Shown here: one piece after another, positions 53,325 to 62,516 of the stretch
Layout: every line of letters starts with the position of its first letter
Numbering within the stretch: position 1 is the stretch's first letter
NCBI RefSeq assembly: GCF_000092825.1
Contig: NC_014168.1
Coordinates: 1,975,946-2,039,945 of the forward strand
From: Segniliparus rotundus DSM 44985
GTDB lineage: Bacteria; Actinomycetota; Actinomycetes; Mycobacteriales; Mycobacteriaceae
Direction of reading: 5' to 3'
Length of the DNA stretch: 64,000 nucleotides
The notes under the pieces: model-generated
Told to the model about the DNA's origin: nothing
Seen by the model: the letters and a program-made list of their open reading frames with translations, nothing else
Database searches by the model: none
Program-made: the position numbers and the translations under genes

Positions 53325-54565
53325 GCCCCCCGTCCGCCGACAGCATCGGCGCTGCCGTCACCCGCGCTGATGCCGTCCACGCGGGCAGCGTCGGCCCCGT
53401 CTCCTGACCGCCCGAGCAGCACGAGGTCGTACGCCTCTTGGCGCATCCGCTGGTCCACGTACAAAAGCCCGGTCACGCCCGCTGTGAACGGCATGAGGAT
53501 CGTCCTGGAGAGCAGCTGGCCGAGCGTCAAAACCACCACGGCCCACACGCCTTCGCGCTTGCCGGGGGAGGCGAAAACCTCGGCCGCGACAGTGAACGGC
53601 AGGGACAACGAGAGGCCGACGAACGCGGTGACGAATCTGGTGAGCAGGCCGACCCCGAGAATCTTCCAAAATCCCCGCCACACCACACGCGCAGAGCGGC
53701 GGCACGCCGCGAACACACCGAGGCGCTCGCTCATCATCGCAGGCGCGGACAGGGAGAGGAAGACACCGGCGACATATGCGAGCGGCAGAAAGACGAACAT
53801 CGCGAAAATCAGCAGGAGCACGGCGGCGGGCAGGGCGAGGCCTGCCGCCGCCAAGAGCAGCACGGCTGCCACCGGGAGCAGCACGATCAACGCCTGCGAG
53901 AGAGGCACGAACAAGGAAAGCCCGAACAGCGCGAACCCTCGGCCCCGGACCTGCCGCCACACGCTGACGACCGCCTGGCGCGGCGCGGAGCCGGGGGCCG
54001 AGACCAAAGCTCTGGCGAGCACCGGCATCACGAACCCCGCGATCAGCGTCGCGGCGACCGCGGCGACCGGGGCGTCGGCCAAAAAGTCGGCCACCGATAC
54101 CGTCGAGCGCGCATCAGAAGAGTCCGCGGCCGCCGAGCTGAAGACGCCGCTGATGGCCAACGCCCACCGCAGCGCCGGAGCCAACAGGGCCACTTGGAGC
54201 AACGCCCCGACTGCGAGCACGACGACTGAGAACGCGAGCGCCGCTTTCGCATTGGAGCGCAGAGCTGCCACAGCGCCGTTGTAGATTTCGGCGAGGCTCA
54301 ACGGCCGAAGCGGGATCACGCCGGGCTGGAAGACGGAGCGCGCGCCGTCGGAAGGCGTGCGCGCCAGGGCCGCGCGGACGATCGCGTCCGCCAGGGCCCA
54401 CGCCTCGCCGCTCGGCTCAGGCCGCTGCGCCGGGGGCGAAGCTGGGGCGTGGGGAAAAGGCCGCCCCGCCCCCGCGAGCCCGGACGCGCCCTGCCCGTCG
54501 GATTGCTCGGCCCCCAAAGCCGGGTAGGTGTAGTGCGCCGCGCGCGCTGCCCCCGGAGCTGTCAT
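53321..54565 (-). CDS. Polytopic membrane protein at the head of the cluster (Rv3689-like)
   Basis: 414 residues. A Pro/Ala-rich cytoplasmic N terminus (about 1-80) is followed by RPLSLAEIYNGAVAALRSNAKAAL and six hydrophobic segments, as in the glycerophosphoryl-diester-phosphodiesterase-associated membrane domain family. No catalytic residues are visible. The ATG at 54565 opens MTAPGAARAAHYTYPALG; the longer frame is a shadow. It begins an operon of five overlapping genes down to DUF58. Confidence 0.75.
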   Translation of the reverse strand: MTAPGAARAAHYTYPALGAEQSDGQGASGLAGAGRPFPHAPASPPAQRPEPSGEAWALADAIVRAALARTPSDGARSVFQPGVIPLRPLSLAEIYNGAVAALRSNAKAALAFSVVVLAVGALLQVALLAPALRWALAISGVFSSAAADSSDARSTVSVADFLADAPVAAVAATLIAGFVMPVLARALVSAPGSAPRQAVVSVWRQVRGRGFALFGLSLFVPLSQALIVLLPVAAVLLLAAAGLALPAAVLLLIFAMFVFLPLAYVAGVFLSLSAPAMMSERLGVFAACRRSARVVWRGFWKILGVGLLTRFVTAFVGLSLSLPFTVAAEVFASPGKREGVWAVVVLTLGQLLSRTILMPFTAGVTGLLYVDQRMRQEAYDLVLLGRSGDGADAARVDGISAGDGSADAVGGRGA

Positions 54566-54626
54566 TTTTCCATTCTGGCAGAAATGTTCCCGGCCAGCCG
54601 CAGCAACCCGAGCCTTCTGCGCGCTT

Positions 54627-57600
54627 CTAGTACACGTCCCGGACGTAGCGCTTCTCGGCCGCGAGCCGCTTCTTATACGTTTTCGCCTCGTCTTGGGACA
54701 TCCGCCCGTGCGTCTGGATGATCCGCACGAGCGTTTCGTCCACGTCTCTCGCCATCCGGCTCGCGTCGCCGCAGACATATACATACGCCCCGCCCTCGAT
54801 GAAGCGCCAGAGCTTGGCTCCGTGCTCGACCATCCGGTCCTGCACGTAGATCCGCCGGCGTTGGTCGCGGGAGAAGGCGAGGTCGAGCCGGGTCAAGAAC
54901 CCGTCGGAGAACATCCCCTCCAGCTCCGCCTGGTAGTAGAAGTTGTCGGCGCAGTGCTGCTCGCCGAAGAACAGCCAGTTCTTGCCGGTGTGGCCGAGCG
55001 CGCGCCGTTCGTGCAGAAAGCTTCGGAACGGCGCCACGCCAGTGCCAGGGCCGATCATGACGACCGGGGCTTGCGGATCGGCGGGGATCCGGAAGTGCGG
55101 GCAGCGTTGGAGGAACACCGGGACGAGCCGGTCGTGGGCCCGGTCGGCGAGGAAGCTCGAGCACACCCCCCCTCGGGTCCGCCCGTCCACGCCGAGGAAC
55201 CGCACCACGGACACCGTGAGCTGCACTTCGCCGGGGGTCGCATGGGGGCTGGACGAGATGGAGTACTGCCGAGGGGCGAGCTTGGGCAGCACTTGCTGCC
55301 ATTCCGCGAAATCGGCTTGAACGGGGAATTCGCGCATCAGGTCCGCGCCTTGCCTGCCGAACAGCCAGTTGTCCAGTTCGACTTTGTTGTCTCGGCGCAA
55401 AAGCTTCGCGAGGGCGAGGTCGTTGTTGCGGGCGGCGACGAAGCGCAACAGCTGCGGCGTGATGCGACAGATGTCGTAATGTGTGGTGAGCGCGTCCACG
55501 AGCGGGGCGGACGCGCCGTCCACGGCGACAGGCCGGTCTGCGTCGAGGCCGGTCGCCATGAGCCAGGCATCGACGTCCTCGGGGGCGTTCGCCGGGTACA
55601 CGCCGAGCGCGTCTCCTGCTTCGTAGTCGAAGTCGTGGCCGGAGACGTCGAATCCGAACTGCCGCACCTCCTTGGCGGAGTTCGCGCCGGAGATGACTTG
55701 GTTGCGGCACATCGGCACGGCGATGCGGCGGTGTTTCGCAGGCGCGTCGCAGCGCTCTTCCCCGGTCTCCAGGACTGCGGGCGCGGGTTCGGCGACAGCG
55801 ATGCGCGCAGCGGGCACGGCCGAGGGCTGCGCCGTCAAGGCGCCCACCACCTCGCGCAGCCAGTTCTGCGCGATCATGTCCTCGTCCGCCTCGCAGACCG
55901 CCAACGGCAGAACCCGAGCCGCCCCAAGCTCCGCAAGCCGGACGTCGAGGGCCTTCGCGTAGCCGCAGAAGTCGTCGTAGGCCCGGTCCCCGACGCCGAA
56001 CACGGCGTACTGCAAGCCAGAGAGCTTCAGCTCCGCGTCAGCGTCCAGCCTGGCCCAGAAGTCCGACCCGTTGTCGGGCGGGCCCCCGGTCCCGAACGTG
56101 CTCGTCACCACCAGCGCCCGCGGGGTTCTGGCGAGTTCGGCGAGGTCCAGTTCGTCCATGTTGGCGCCTCGCGCGGGCAGCCCCGCTTCGACGAGCGCGC
56201 GCACGCATGTCTCGGCGAAGTCCTGCGCATTGCCCGTCTGGCTCGCCCACACGACGAGGACCGGGGCTTCGGCTCTGCTCTCGCGCGCAGGAGCAAGGGG
56301 GCTCTGGGCGGTTTCGGCCCGTGAGCACATGCCCGCGAGCAGGCCGTCGACCCAGAGCCGCACCTGTTCGCGCACCGGGGCGGTGGGCGGCAGCACCGGA
56401 ACGCCCCCCGTTTGCGGCAGCGTCAGAGCGCCCTCCGTCTGCGGCAAGGACAGAGCGCCGGGGCCTCGGACCGCTCCGATCAGGAACCCCGAGACGTACA
56501 GGCCTTCCGCCTCGGTGAGCTGCGGCGCGGATATCAACGGGAACGGCAGTTCGCGCAAGGGCGTCGGCGTTGCCGCGTCGGGCAGCGAGAAGACTTCCTG
56601 CGCGGCTTTGGGCAGCGGTTCGAGCGCGACCGCGCAGGCTTTCAACTCCGGCTGGAGCGACTCGGGGTCCACCGCGTCACTGGTCACGGCATTGATGGCG
56701 AGGTTGTGGCCGTGGGTGTCGTTCCAGTGGAACGGCGCGAAGCAGGAGCCCTGCCGGATCCGGTCGGTGACCACGGCGGGCAGCACCGCTTCCCCTCGGC
56801 GCGAGCGGACCCGCACCTGTTGCCCCTCTTCGATGTCGAACTGTTTCGCGTCCACCGGGTGGATCTCCACGAACGGGCCGGGGTTGAGCTTGTTCAGTTT
56901 CGCCACTTTCCCCGTCTTGGTCATGGTGTGCCATTGGTGCTGCACCCGCCCGGTGTTGAGGATGATCGGAAACTCCTCGTCCGGCAGCTCTTTGGCCTCC
57001 ATGTGCGGACGGGGGAGGAAGACCGCCTTGCGCGAGGGCGTCGGGAATGCCAGCCGGGGGGCGGCCCCGTCCTCCCCGACGTGCAGGCTCTGGCTCACGC
57101 CATCGTTGATGTACCGGATCGGATGGCGCCCGCCCGGTTGCCGCTCAGCGTGCGCGCCCGTGTCGCCCTCGGGCGGGCAGGGCCATTGCAGCGGAGTCTG
57201 GCGCAACCTCTCGTAGCTGGCTCCGCGCAGGTCCCACCCGGTCTGCGGGTTCCAAAAACCCCGCAGCTCGTCGAAAACCTCCGCGCTGGACGCAAACGCG
57301 AAGGCGTCCGCGAAGCCGAGTTCGGCGGCGACCATGCAGATGAGCTTCCAATCCGGCAGCGCGTCGCCGACCGGCGGGACCGCCTGCTGCAACAAGGTGA
57401 GGTTGCGCTCCGAATTAATCATCACGCCCTCGCTCTCCGCCCAGAGCGCGGCCGGCAGCAGCACGTCCGCGTAGCGGTTCGTGGCGGTGTCGAGAAAGGC
57501 GTCTTGCACGATGACCAATTCCGCCGCTTCGAGACCTTCGATCGCCACCTGCCGGTTCGGCGTGCTCGCCACCGGATTGGTGCATATGATCCAGCAGGCT

Positions 57601-58808
57601 TTGACCTTGCCGGATTTGAGCTGCTCGAAAAGCTCGACCGTCCCTGGGCCGACGTCGGATCGGATCGTCCCTGGCGCGAGGCCCCACGCCGCTTCGACGT
57701 GCTCGCGGTCCTTGGGGCTCACCACCGAGCGCTGCCCCGGCAGGCCCGGACCCATGTACCCCATCTCGCGTCCGCCCATCGCGTTGGGCTGGCCGGTGAG
57801 CGAGAACGGCCCGGAGCCGGGACGGCAGATCGCGCCCGTGGCGAGGTGCGCGTTGCAAATCGCGTTGGTGCTCCACACCCCGTGGGTGGACTGGTTGAGC
57901 CCCATCGTCCAACAGGTCATCCACTCCCCCGCCGCCGCGATCATCGCGGCGGCTCTGCGGATGTCCGGCTCGGGGAGCCCGGTGATCTGCGCGACCTTGT
58001 CCGGGGGGTAGTCGAGCAAGAACTCCTCCATGCCCTCCCAGCCCTCGGTGTGCTCCGCGATGAACTCGCGGTCGATGTGCCCGCCCGCCACGAGCACATG
58101 CAAGATGCCGTTGAGCAGCGCCACGTCTGTGCCAGGCCGAACAGGGAGGTACAGGTCGGCCTTGTCGGCTGTGGCGGTGCGCCGAGGGTCCACCACGATC
58201 AGCTTCGCCCCCGCTTTGAGCCGGTCCGCCATGCGCAGATAGAGGATCGGGTGGCAGTCGGCCATGTTGGAGCCTATGACCACGAACAAGTCCGTCTTGT
58301 CGAAGTCCTCGTACGATCCAGGCGGGCCGTCCGCGCCGAGGGACTGTTTGTAGCCAGTCCCCGCGCTCGCCATGCACAGCCGAGAATTGGACTCGATATG
58401 CGTCGTGCGCAGGTAGCCTTTGGCGAGTTTGTTCGCCAGATATTGGGCCTCGATCGACATTTGCCCTGAGACATAGAGCGACACCGCGTCCGGGCCGTGC
58501 TCGGCGAGAATTTTCTTCAGGCGCGCGCCTGCTTCTTGCACCGCTGCCTGCACAGCGACCGGCTGCAGCGCTGTGTCCTGGCCAGGGCCGCCGCGCTCAG
58601 GCCGCAGCCACGCCGAGTCCAGCCGCCCTTTCGCCCGCATCATGTCGGCGTGGGTCTGCCCCTTGGTGCAGAGCCTGCCGAAATTTGTCGGATGCGCTTT
58701 GTCTCCGGAGACCTTCGCGATCACCGGGAGGCCGTTCTCCTCTTTCGTCTCGACCACGATTCCGCAGCCGACACCGCAGTACGAGCACGCGGTTCTCGTC
58801 TGGGCCAC
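54627..58808 (-). CDS. Assimilatory nitrate reductase fused to a CysJ/P450-reductase-like flavoprotein
   Basis: 1393 residues. Part 1 (1 to about 730) is a molybdopterin oxidoreductase with the 4Fe-4S cysteines C8, C11, C15 and C47, the SNSRLCMASAGTGYKQSLGADGPPG loop with the Mo-ligand Cys region, GRVQHQWHTMTKTG and a C-terminal dinucleotide-binding domain. A Pro/Leu-rich linker follows (about 760-840). Part 2 has a flavodoxin FMN domain (WASQTGNAQDFAE, about 845-985), an FAD domain (RQYSISSSPHATPGE) and an NADPH domain (MIGPGTGVAPFRSFL, CGDASRMARDV). One chain could move electrons from NADPH to nitrate. Such fusions are known in actinobacteria. No nitrite reductase or transporter is adjacent. 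Confidence 0.88.
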   Translation of the reverse strand: MAQTRTACSYCGVGCGIVVETKEENGLPVIAKVSGDKAHPTNFGRLCTKGQTHADMMRAKGRLDSAWLRPERGGPGQDTALQPVAVQAAVQEAGARLKKILAEHGPDAVSLYVSGQMSIEAQYLANKLAKGYLRTTHIESNSRLCMASAGTGYKQSLGADGPPGSYEDFDKTDLFVVIGSNMADCHPILYLRMADRLKAGAKLIVVDPRRTATADKADLYLPVRPGTDVALLNGILHVLVAGGHIDREFIAEHTEGWEGMEEFLLDYPPDKVAQITGLPEPDIRRAAAMIAAAGEWMTCWTMGLNQSTHGVWSTNAICNAHLATGAICRPGSGPFSLTGQPNAMGGREMGYMGPGLPGQRSVVSPKDREHVEAAWGLAPGTIRSDVGPGTVELFEQLKSGKVKACWIICTNPVASTPNRQVAIEGLEAAELVIVQDAFLDTATNRYADVLLPAALWAESEGVMINSERNLTLLQQAVPPVGDALPDWKLICMVAAELGFADAFAFASSAEVFDELRGFWNPQTGWDLRGASYERLRQTPLQWPCPPEGDTGAHAERQPGGRHPIRYINDGVSQSLHVGEDGAAPRLAFPTPSRKAVFLPRPHMEAKELPDEEFPIILNTGRVQHQWHTMTKTGKVAKLNKLNPGPFVEIHPVDAKQFDIEEGQQVRVRSRRGEAVLPAVVTDRIRQGSCFAPFHWNDTHGHNLAINAVTSDAVDPESLQPELKACAVALEPLPKAAQEVFSLPDAATPTPLRELPFPLISAPQLTEAEGLYVSGFLIGAVRGPGALSLPQTEGALTLPQTGGVPVLPPTAPVREQVRLWVDGLLAGMCSRAETAQSPLAPARESRAEAPVLVVWASQTGNAQDFAETCVRALVEAGLPARGANMDELDLAELARTPRALVVTSTFGTGGPPDNGSDFWARLDADAELKLSGLQYAVFGVGDRAYDDFCGYAKALDVRLAELGAARVLPLAVCEADEDMIAQNWLREVVGALTAQPSAVPAARIAVAEPAPAVLETGEERCDAPAKHRRIAVPMCRNQVISGANSAKEVRQFGFDVSGHDFDYEAGDALGVYPANAPEDVDAWLMATGLDADRPVAVDGASAPLVDALTTHYDICRITPQLLRFVAARNNDLALAKLLRRDNKVELDNWLFGRQGADLMREFPVQADFAEWQQVLPKLAPRQYSISSSPHATPGEVQLTVSVVRFLGVDGRTRGGVCSSFLADRAHDRLVPVFLQRCPHFRIPADPQAPVVMIGPGTGVAPFRSFLHERRALGHTGKNWLFFGEQHCADNFYYQAELEGMFSDGFLTRLDLAFSRDQRRRIYVQDRMVEHGAKLWRFIEGGAYVYVCGDASRMARDVDETLVRIIQTHGRMSQDEAKTYKKRLAAEKRYVRDVY

Positions 58809-58998
58809 CGCATCATTGTCCGCGTTTGTCCTGCCTCTGACGGTTCCAACCGCGTTAGGTTTGCGTCAAACCCGCCTCACAACCACTGAGGGGCGCGCCG
58901 TGCGGGCGCGGGGCCGCGGCCTCTCGGCGTTGACGCCTTTTTGGCCGCTGGGCTGCGCGAGCCGCGCTATCATGTGGCCGCCCTGCTGGCCATGCGCT

Positions 58999-59004
58999 TA
59001 GGAT
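58999..59004 (+). promoter_or_regulatory. -10 element for the leaderless DUF998 gene
   Basis: TAGGAT, 6 nt before the ATG at 59011. Confidence 0.55.
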
Positions 59005-59010
59005 ACCGGC

Positions 59011-59760
59011 ATGGCATGTCAGAAATTTCCCCGAGCTTGGGCGTTGCTGTGGGCTGCGCAAATCCAATTCTTCCTCGCCTACGCTGTGACGCTCTCGGCG
59101 TGGACGACCCCGTTCCGATGGCAAGTGCACACGATCAGCGAATTGGAAGCCCCCTACTGCAAACGCGTGGGCGCCGACGCGCACTGGACGTGCTCACCGT
59201 GGCATGTCGTGATGCAGATTTCGTTCTTCGCCGCGGGCGTCCTCATGGCCGCAGGGGCGCTGCTCCTGCCGCGCCAGCTCGCTGGACGGGCGATGCGGGC
59301 GCTCTTTGTCCTCGCCGGCGCGGGGTTGGTCGTCGTCAGTCTGACGCCGAGGACAGAGAACGCCGCGGTCCACATGCCTGCCGCGATCACTTCGATTCTG
59401 CTCGGCAATCTTGGGCTCGTCCTGCTGGGCTGGCGAGGACGGCAGCGTTTGCGGTGGGCCGGGCTCGCCGCTGCGGCGCTCGGCGCTGTGGGCTTGGCGG
59501 GGTTCGCCGTCACAGTGGCGAGTCAGATCCTCTGGGCGGCAGACCAGCTCTGGCTCGCGTCCTGGTTCGGCGCGGTCGAGCGCGTCGCGGTGTACCCCAC
59601 GTTCCTCGGGATGATCGTTTTAGGTTTGGGCGCGCTCAGCGCCAGACCGGGCGGGCACGAGCTTGGCGATCAGCCGCCAGCCGAGCAGAAAGACCGCCGT
59701 CGCGATGCTGGCGACGAGCAGGAAGCTCCACGCCACGCCCTGCCGGTCGAGCACTCGTAG
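59011..59760 (+). CDS. DUF998 membrane protein with run-on tail
   Basis: 249 residues. Six hydrophobic segments with the DUF998 features HTISELEAPYC and SPWHVVMQISFFAAGVLMAAGALLLP, ending near FLGMIVLGLGAL (about residue 210). The last 36 residues (Gln/Glu/Asp/Arg-rich) are read antisense to the DUF3054 gene for 141 nt and look like shadow sequence, implying loss of the ancestral stop. Function unknown. TAGGAT 6 nt upstream predicts a leaderless mRNA. Confidence 0.8.
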   Translation: MACQKFPRAWALLWAAQIQFFLAYAVTLSAWTTPFRWQVHTISELEAPYCKRVGADAHWTCSPWHVVMQISFFAAGVLMAAGALLLPRQLAGRAMRALFVLAGAGLVVVSLTPRTENAAVHMPAAITSILLGNLGLVLLGWRGRQRLRWAGLAAAALGAVGLAGFAVTVASQILWAADQLWLASWFGAVERVAVYPTFLGMIVLGLGALSARPGGHELGDQPPAEQKDRRRDAGDEQEAPRHALPVEHS

Positions 59761-60024
59761 GAGCATGCCCACGCAGACCGCGCACACCCACACCGCCAAT
59801 CCGGTGGGAGCGATCGCGCGCGGCGCGCGCCAGCCCCGGCTGATCGCCCATCCGACAGCCGCGCCGACCAGGAAAGGCCATGCCGTGCCCAGCACGCCGA
59901 ACACGTCGTCGTGCTTGTGATGGCTGTGGCGGCCGATGGCCGCGAAGACCAGAAGGGACGCCGCATCAGCCACCAGAGCGGCCAGGGTCCGCGTCCTCGT
60001 CAAAACTGCCGCCACACAGCCCAC
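59620..60024 (-). CDS. DUF3054 membrane protein
   Basis: 134 residues with four hydrophobic segments; LAALVADAASLLVFAAIGRHSHHKHDD is the DUF3054 start and GWRAPRAIAPTGLAVWVCAVCVGMLLR its middle. The GTG at 60024 is preferred to the TTG at 60057 because the TTG would overlap the divergent gene at 60039 and its -10. Function unknown. It overlaps the DUF998 tail on the other strand. Confidence 0.82.
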   Translation of the reverse strand: MGCVAAVLTRTRTLAALVADAASLLVFAAIGRHSHHKHDDVFGVLGTAWPFLVGAAVGWAISRGWRAPRAIAPTGLAVWVCAVCVGMLLRVLDRQGVAWSFLLVASIATAVFLLGWRLIAKLVPARSGAERAQT

Positions 60025-60026
60025 TG

Positions 60027-60032
60027 TAGACT
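60027..60032 (+). promoter_or_regulatory. -10 element for the leaderless gene at 60039
   Basis: TAGACT, 6 nt before the GTG at 60039. Confidence 0.55.
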
Positions 60033-60038
60033 CATCGG

Positions 60039-60848
60039 GTGACAAGGGCGCAGACAACCGGGACCCCGGCGTCCAGACGAGCGGCTTTGCAGGAGAAACG
60101 TCGGCGCACGGCGAAGCCGCCGAGGCCTGCGGGCGCGACGCTCCTCGACCGGATCACCAGCTGGTGGACGCTCGGCGTGTTTGCGGCAGCCTGCGCGGTC
60201 GCCGCCCTCGCCGTGTGGCTCTGGCCCAGGCCGTCCGAGCATCAGGCGAACCCGGCCGCGATGCGCGTCAGCGCCGACGAGTTCCCGCCCGAGTACACCG
60301 CGAAGGAGAACCTGAGCCTCGACTCCGTCGCCTACCCGCAACAGAACCTGCCCAACACCAGGTACGACCCGCCGCGATGCGCCGAGTTCACGACGCAAAA
60401 ACCGCTTGCAGAGCTCGGCGACGGCAAAGCCTCCTACGGCGTGCAGCGCACGCGCGACGAACTTCGGGCGATGACGTTCGGCGTGGTCGACCGAGTGGTC
60501 TCGTGGGATCAGTTCGCCCAATTCGCCCAGTCCTGCTCGATATTCTCGATGACGAACGACTTCGGGGACGGGAATGTGCGCATCGCCTCGCTCGGGGCCC
60601 CGCCTTCTGCCGCCGATCAGGCTGTGAGCTATTTTTTGACAACGCGCAGCGCGGCGAGCGGCGCGAAGAAGAGCGCCGCCAAAGACGGGGCCATGCTCAT
60701 GGTCCTCGCCCATGTCAGCGGCCGCACCGTGTTCGCGGGGCTCACGTTGCAATCGCTCAAACCGGCCTCGGCGGAACAACTGCCGGACAAGGAGGCCTTC
60801 ATCAAGCTCTACGCGACGCTCGTGCAGCGGGTCAAAGACAACAGCTGA
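60039..60848 (+). CDS. Single-pass membrane protein with extracytoplasmic domain, unknown function
   Basis: 269 residues. A basic cytoplasmic N terminus (RRAALQEKRRR), one membrane segment (WWTLGVFAAACAVAALAVWLW, about 42-62), then an extracytoplasmic alpha/beta domain with two cysteines (PPRCAEF and QSCSIF) likely paired. The composition resembles sensor-like or lipoprotein-like domains of mycobacteria (PknH-type), but I do not recognise the family. It ends in a perfect 46-bp palindrome. Confidence 0.7.
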   Translation: MTRAQTTGTPASRRAALQEKRRRTAKPPRPAGATLLDRITSWWTLGVFAAACAVAALAVWLWPRPSEHQANPAAMRVSADEFPPEYTAKENLSLDSVAYPQQNLPNTRYDPPRCAEFTTQKPLAELGDGKASYGVQRTRDELRAMTFGVVDRVVSWDQFAQFAQSCSIFSMTNDFGDGNVRIASLGAPPSAADQAVSYFLTTRSAASGAKKSAAKDGAMLMVLAHVSGRTVFAGLTLQSLKPASAEQLPDKEAFIKLYATLVQRVKDNS

Positions 60849-60850
60849 AC

Positions 60851-60896
60851 AACACGCAGAGCGCGGGGCCGCATGCGGCCCCGCGCTCTGCGTGTT
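60851..60896. terminator. Perfect 46-bp palindrome: bidirectional terminator
   Basis: The DNA reads identically on both strands over 46 bp (centre between 60873 and 60874, GCATGC). It fills the 57-nt gap between the convergent stops at 60848 and 60906 and would fold into a roughly 21-bp stem with a 4-nt loop in either transcript. Confidence 0.8.
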
Positions 60897-60905
60897 CCCC
60901 GGTGG

Positions 60906-61970
<1,065 letters not shown>

Positions 61971-61985
61971 TCATTTGTGTTCGGA

Positions 61986-62516
61986 TCACCAGCGCTGGTT
62001 TTGCGCGGTGATCGGTTTCGAGCCGCGCCCGAGAGCGATGAGCCCGGACTGGACGATCTCTTTGACGCCGAGCGGGTCGAGCACCCGCAGCAGGGCTTCA
62101 ATTTTCTGCTGGTCGCCGGTGGCCTCGATGACCACCGTGTCCGAGGTGATGTCCACGACTTTCGCCCGGAAGAGGTTCGCGATCTCGATCACCTGGCCGC
62201 GCGATGCGGCGTCCGCGCGGACCTTGAGCAACACGAGCTCGCGGGCGACCGAGGTCTCCACCCGGTGCTCGACGATCTTGATGACGTTCACCAACTTGTT
62301 GAGCTGCTTGACGATTTGCTCGAGGACCGGCTCCTCGACGGTGACGGTGATCGTCATCCGAGAGATGCTCGGCTGCTCGGTCGGCCCCACGGCGAGCGAG
62401 TCGATGTTGAACCCTCGACGGGAGAACAGCGAAGACACCCTGGCGAGCACGCCGGGTTTGTCCTCGACGAGGACGGACAGTATCCGTGTCTGGATTGGTG
62501 CTGTTGTCGTGCTCAT
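61986..62516 (-). CDS. ilvN: Acetolactate synthase small (regulatory) subunit
   Basis: 176 residues. N-terminal ACT domain [33 protein letters not shown] binds valine for feedback inhibition; the C-terminal half [18 protein letters not shown] completes the family. The ATG overlaps the ilvB stop in ATGA, ensuring stoichiometric translation. The longer frame to 62630 is a shadow of ilvB. Confidence 0.96.
   Translation of the reverse strand: MSTTTAPIQTRILSVLVEDKPGVLARVSSLFSRRGFNIDSLAVGPTEQPSISRMTITVTVEEPVLEQIVKQLNKLVNVIKIVEHRVETSVARELVLLKVRADAASRGQVIEIANLFRAKVVDITSDTVVIEATGDQQKIEALLRVLDPLGVKEIVQSGLIALGRGSKPITAQNQRW

Noticed and set aside
56400-56470. LPQTEG/LPQTGG sequences in the nitrate reductase fusion resemble sortase LPXTG signals
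   Set aside because: They are internal, in a linker of a cytoplasmic redox enzyme, with no membrane segment or signal peptide.
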